Shown here: one piece after another, positions 6,416 to 7,659 of the stretch | Numbering within the stretch: the first letter of the stretch is position 1 | How the letters are laid out: the number at the start of each line of letters is the position of its first letter | Source: an uncultured Verrucomicrobiota bacterium | GTDB taxonomy: Bacteria; Verrucomicrobiota; Kiritimatiellia; RFP12; UBA1067 | Assembly (NCBI GenBank): GCA_947305825.1 | Contig: CAMZET010000061.1 | Span: 1 to 7,659, forward strand | Direction: 5' to 3' | DNA length: 7,659 bases | Made by a program: the position numbers and the translations under genes | Notes under the pieces: model-generated | What the model saw: the letters and a program-made list of their open reading frames with translations, nothing else | Told to the model about the DNA's origin: nothing | Databases searched by the model: none

Positions 6416-7003
6416 CTACTGCACGCGCACCATCTGCTGCTCGTAGTGGCCGGGCTGCCAAACGCGTATCACAGTGCCGTTGGCCTGCGTCTGCTCCACA
6501 TAGCGCCCTTCCACCCAGACCTGGCGGTTCTCATAGACCGGCTGCTGCACCACGACCGGCTGCTGGACGACAACGGGCTGCTGGACGACGGGCTGCTGGA
6601 CGACTACGGGCTGCTGGACGACGACCGGCGCGGGCGGCGGCGGGGGCGGCGGCGGCTGGTCTGGCTTCAGCGCTTCGTAAAGGAGCCCACCGAGAAGCGC
6701 GCCGCCGACTACGCCGGCCGCGACTCCGCCGTCATGGCGCTTGTGGTGCTTGTGGTGGCGGTCTTCGTAGTAGTGGTGATGGACGTCATGGCGCACCGGG
6801 CCGCGATCGTGGCGAACTTGCACGGGACCGGGCTTGTGCGCCGGGCCGTTGTTGTGATGAACCTGCGCCGGCGCCGGTTTGTTCGGCCCAACTTTAATCG
6901 GCACGCCGCGCGCCGCAGGGCTTATCTTGTCGTGCGGCGACGCAAACACCGTCATCGCCGACAGCGCCGCAACTGCTGCGAATACTGCAATTACTTTCTT
7001 CAT
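6416..7003 (-). CDS. Secreted His/Pro-rich protein with glycine zipper and VVVQQP repeats
   Basis: The 195-aa product has a Sec signal peptide (MKKVIAVFAA..., cleavage near VFA-SP at 21/22). It then shows a basic Pro-rich stretch, a histidine cluster (72-90, with HHHYY and RHHKHHKRH), a glycine-zipper segment GGVAAGVVGGALLGGLL (92-108) able to pack in or on a membrane, eight prolines (117-124), and VVVQQP-type repeats (127-156). The C-terminus pairs two related motifs, VWVEGRYVE (162-170) and VWQPGHYEQ (181-189), reminiscent of YXWGXW-type envelope proteins. I do not recognise a named family. The histidines could bind metal ions, which is inference only. AGGAGG lies six bases before the ATG. 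With its own promoter upstream and a strong terminator downstream it appears to be a single-gene transcript. Low-complexity composition makes database matches unreliable. Confidence 0.75.
   Translation of the reverse strand: MKKVIAVFAAVAALSAMTVFASPHDKISPAARGVPIKVGPNKPAPAQVHHNNGPAHKPGPVQVRHDRGPVRHDVHHHYYEDRHHKHHKRHDGGVAAGVVGGALLGGLLYEALKPDQPPPPPPPPAPVVVQQPVVVQQPVVQQPVVVQQPVVVQQPVYENRQVWVEGRYVEQTQANGTVIRVWQPGHYEQQMVRVQ
6536..6625 (-). repeat. Tandem repeats encoding VVVQQP
   Basis: GGCTGCTGGACGAC-type units recur five times (plus strand), one unit shortened to 15 bases and the others 18. They encode VVVQQP or VVQQP. The near-identity of the DNA units suggests recent expansion or slippage, so the copy number may vary between strains and could be mis-assembled. 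Confidence 0.8.
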
Positions 7004-7026
7004 GTTGTTCCTCCTTGCTTCTCGGA

Positions 7027-7063
7027 TTGCGCAAACAGTATACCATATTTCCGCGCATTGCGC
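7027..7063. promoter_or_regulatory. Pair of TTGCGC palindromes flanking the -10 element
   Basis: TTGCGCAA (7027-7034) is a perfect 8-bp palindrome beside the expected transcription start, and GCGCA-T-TGCGC (7053-7063) is a perfect 5-bp inverted repeat where a -35 element would lie. Both contain TTGCGC. Their placement either side of the -10 suggests operator half-sites, but short GC palindromes are common in GC-rich DNA. Confidence 0.3.
7037..7045 (-). promoter_or_regulatory. Extended -10 promoter for the His/Pro-rich gene
   Basis: On the minus strand TGGTATACT gives a TGn extension followed by TATACT, five of six matches to the sigma-70 -10 consensus. No good -35 is present, which the TGn extension can compensate for. 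Transcription would start near 7030, leaving a leader of about 27 bases containing the AGGAGG ribosome site. Confidence 0.55.
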
Positions 7064-7071
7064 CTAATCGG

Positions 7072-7090
7072 AAAAACGCTCTGAAGCGCT
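7072..7090 (-). terminator. Short hairpin with T-run before the His/Pro-rich promoter
   Basis: On the minus strand AGCGCT-TCAG-AGCGTT forms a stem of about six pairs (one G-T wobble) around a four-base loop, and TTTTT is part of or directly follows the stem. It lies 190 bases after the PD-(D/E)XK stop and 30 bases before the promoter, a sensible place to end the upstream transcript. The stem is short, so efficiency is uncertain. Confidence 0.4.
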
Positions 7091-7282
7091 CCACCTCACA
7101 ACACAACCAAAACCGGCAAGCCCAAAGTCCAATCCGGCAATGACTGGCTCCTCGGCGTCCGCTAGCGCACCTTCGCCGTAAAAGCGACATTCGTCAAAGT
7201 CTCCGCAATTCTCAAATTCTGTCGAAAAACGATATATTCCCTTTGCCATCCTGCCAATTATGCGTCTGAAAACGCCCGATTC
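7091..7282. other. Spacer, less GC-rich than its surroundings, no confident gene
   Basis: This stretch is visibly less GC-rich than the flanking genes. On the minus strand an ATG at 7249 opens 61 codons (MAKGIYRFSTEF..., stop at 7064), but an AGG directly abuts the ATG with no usable spacing, and the reading frame runs through the hairpin at 7072-7090. On the plus strand a short frame includes PKVQSGNDWLLGVR then a stop. Neither resembles a protein I know. A decayed gene or a non-coding spacer fits best. A weak GCGT...ACGC hairpin at 7262-7275 follows the upstream stop codon but lacks a T-run. Confidence 0.4.
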
Positions 7283-7659
7283 CTAACTCCCGCACCCCAA
7301 CTCCTCGACGAGTTCGCCGACGATGGTGCGCTTCTCGGAGGAGAAGGAGATTCCGATTAGCGTGATGCGCTTGCCGGAGAGAGCGTATTTCCCGGCGTAG
7401 TCCTTGCCCTTGATTTGCTCCATCGCCTCGGCTGCCGGGCGGTCGAGCTTGAACTCGACGATGTATATGTCTTCCGGGAGGTCGACCACCATGTCGATGC
7501 GCCCGTCGTGCGTCTTCACCTCGCCGTTCACGTTCACGCCGATGGAGCGCAGCACTACGTAGACTATCGTCTGCCACATCTGCTCGTTCTGGCGGTCGGT
7601 AAGGTCGTAGGGGATGTCGGAGAAGAACGACTTCAGCGCCTTCAGGAACTTCGGCACGT
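7283..7659 (-). CDS. C-terminal part of AAA-ATPase-like/PD-(D/E)XK (DUF1703-type) protein, cut by right edge
   Basis: The visible 124-125 codons are the 3' end of a longer gene; the GTG near the edge is probably an internal valine. The segment FFSDIPYDLTDRQNEQMWQTIVYVVLRSIG is the helical run that usually joins an AAA-ATPase-like N-terminus (PF09820 type) to a PD-(D/E)XK nuclease-like domain (PF08011, DUF1703). The nuclease core shows GRIDMVVDLPEDIYIVEFKLD, giving the expected Asp and the E-x-K pair, followed by EQIKGKDY and ITLIGISFSSEKR. These genes are abundant, often in many copies, in gut Bacteroidetes and PVC bacteria; their role is not established, with mobility or defence suggested. 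The core residues are intact, so nothing here indicates decay. It is unlinked in function to the envelope genes as far as can be seen. Confidence 0.85.
   Translation of the reverse strand, partial: VPKFLKALKSFFSDIPYDLTDRQNEQMWQTIVYVVLRSIGVNVNGEVKTHDGRIDMVVDLPEDIYIVEFKLDRPAAEAMEQIKGKDYAGKYALSGKRITLIGISFSSEKRTIVGELVEELGCGS

Noticed and set aside
6446..7084. Plus-strand frame with LLDD repeats
   Set aside because: The repeats are the reverse reading of the VVVQQP-coding units, and the minus strand has promoter, ribosome site, signal peptide and terminator.

Overview
The window is GC-rich and gene-dense. Every gene I can support lies on the minus strand, so transcription runs from the right edge to the left. 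Several proteins carry lipoprotein signals (AAGC or STGC lipoboxes) or ordinary Sec signal peptides, so this is a diderm (Gram-negative) bacterium. Purine-rich ribosome binding sites (AAGGAA, GAGGAG, AGGAGG) sit 6-9 bases before most starts. The mix of an LpoB/YcfL/COG3014 module, an LA_2272-type repeat protein and a PD-(D/E)XK protein of the DUF1703 type would suit an uncultured PVC-group bacterium such as Kiritimatiellota or Lentisphaerota. That placement is inference and weak.

Layout in the direction of transcription. At the right edge is the 3' end of an AAA-ATPase-like/PD-(D/E)XK protein (7283-7659, incomplete). A spacer of about 280 bases follows. It holds a weak terminator-like hairpin, two short palindromes and an extended -10 promoter. 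Next comes a single gene for a secreted His/Pro-rich protein with VVVQQP tandem repeats (6416-7003), closed by a convincing intrinsic terminator (6366-6403). After a 180-base gap, six tightly spaced genes (gaps 28-54 bases) form a likely operon: a 387-aa secreted TolB/CsgG-like protein (5073-6236), a YcfL/DUF1425 lipoprotein (4649-5044), an LpoB-like lipoprotein (4039-4611), a 497-aa secreted protein with two CsgG/TolB-like domains and a FlgT-C-like middle (2507-4000), a small LA_2272-type repeat protein (1925-2452) and a COG3014 lipoprotein (392-1891). At the left edge is the 5' end of a class II aldolase/adducin-family gene (1-321, incomplete), probably unrelated to the operon.

The core of the operon resembles the LpoB-YcfL-COG3014 grouping known from some Gammaproteobacteria, where LpoB is an outer-membrane activator of the peptidoglycan synthase PBP1b. 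Here the grouping is enlarged with extra CsgG/TolB-fold exported proteins and a putative surface repeat protein. All six products are predicted to leave the cytoplasm, and three of them (YcfL, LpoB, COG3014) carry lipoboxes. The best reading is a periplasmic/outer-membrane complex concerned with the cell envelope. Its exact job cannot be read from the sequence. No transposase, CRISPR array, tRNA or rRNA was seen.
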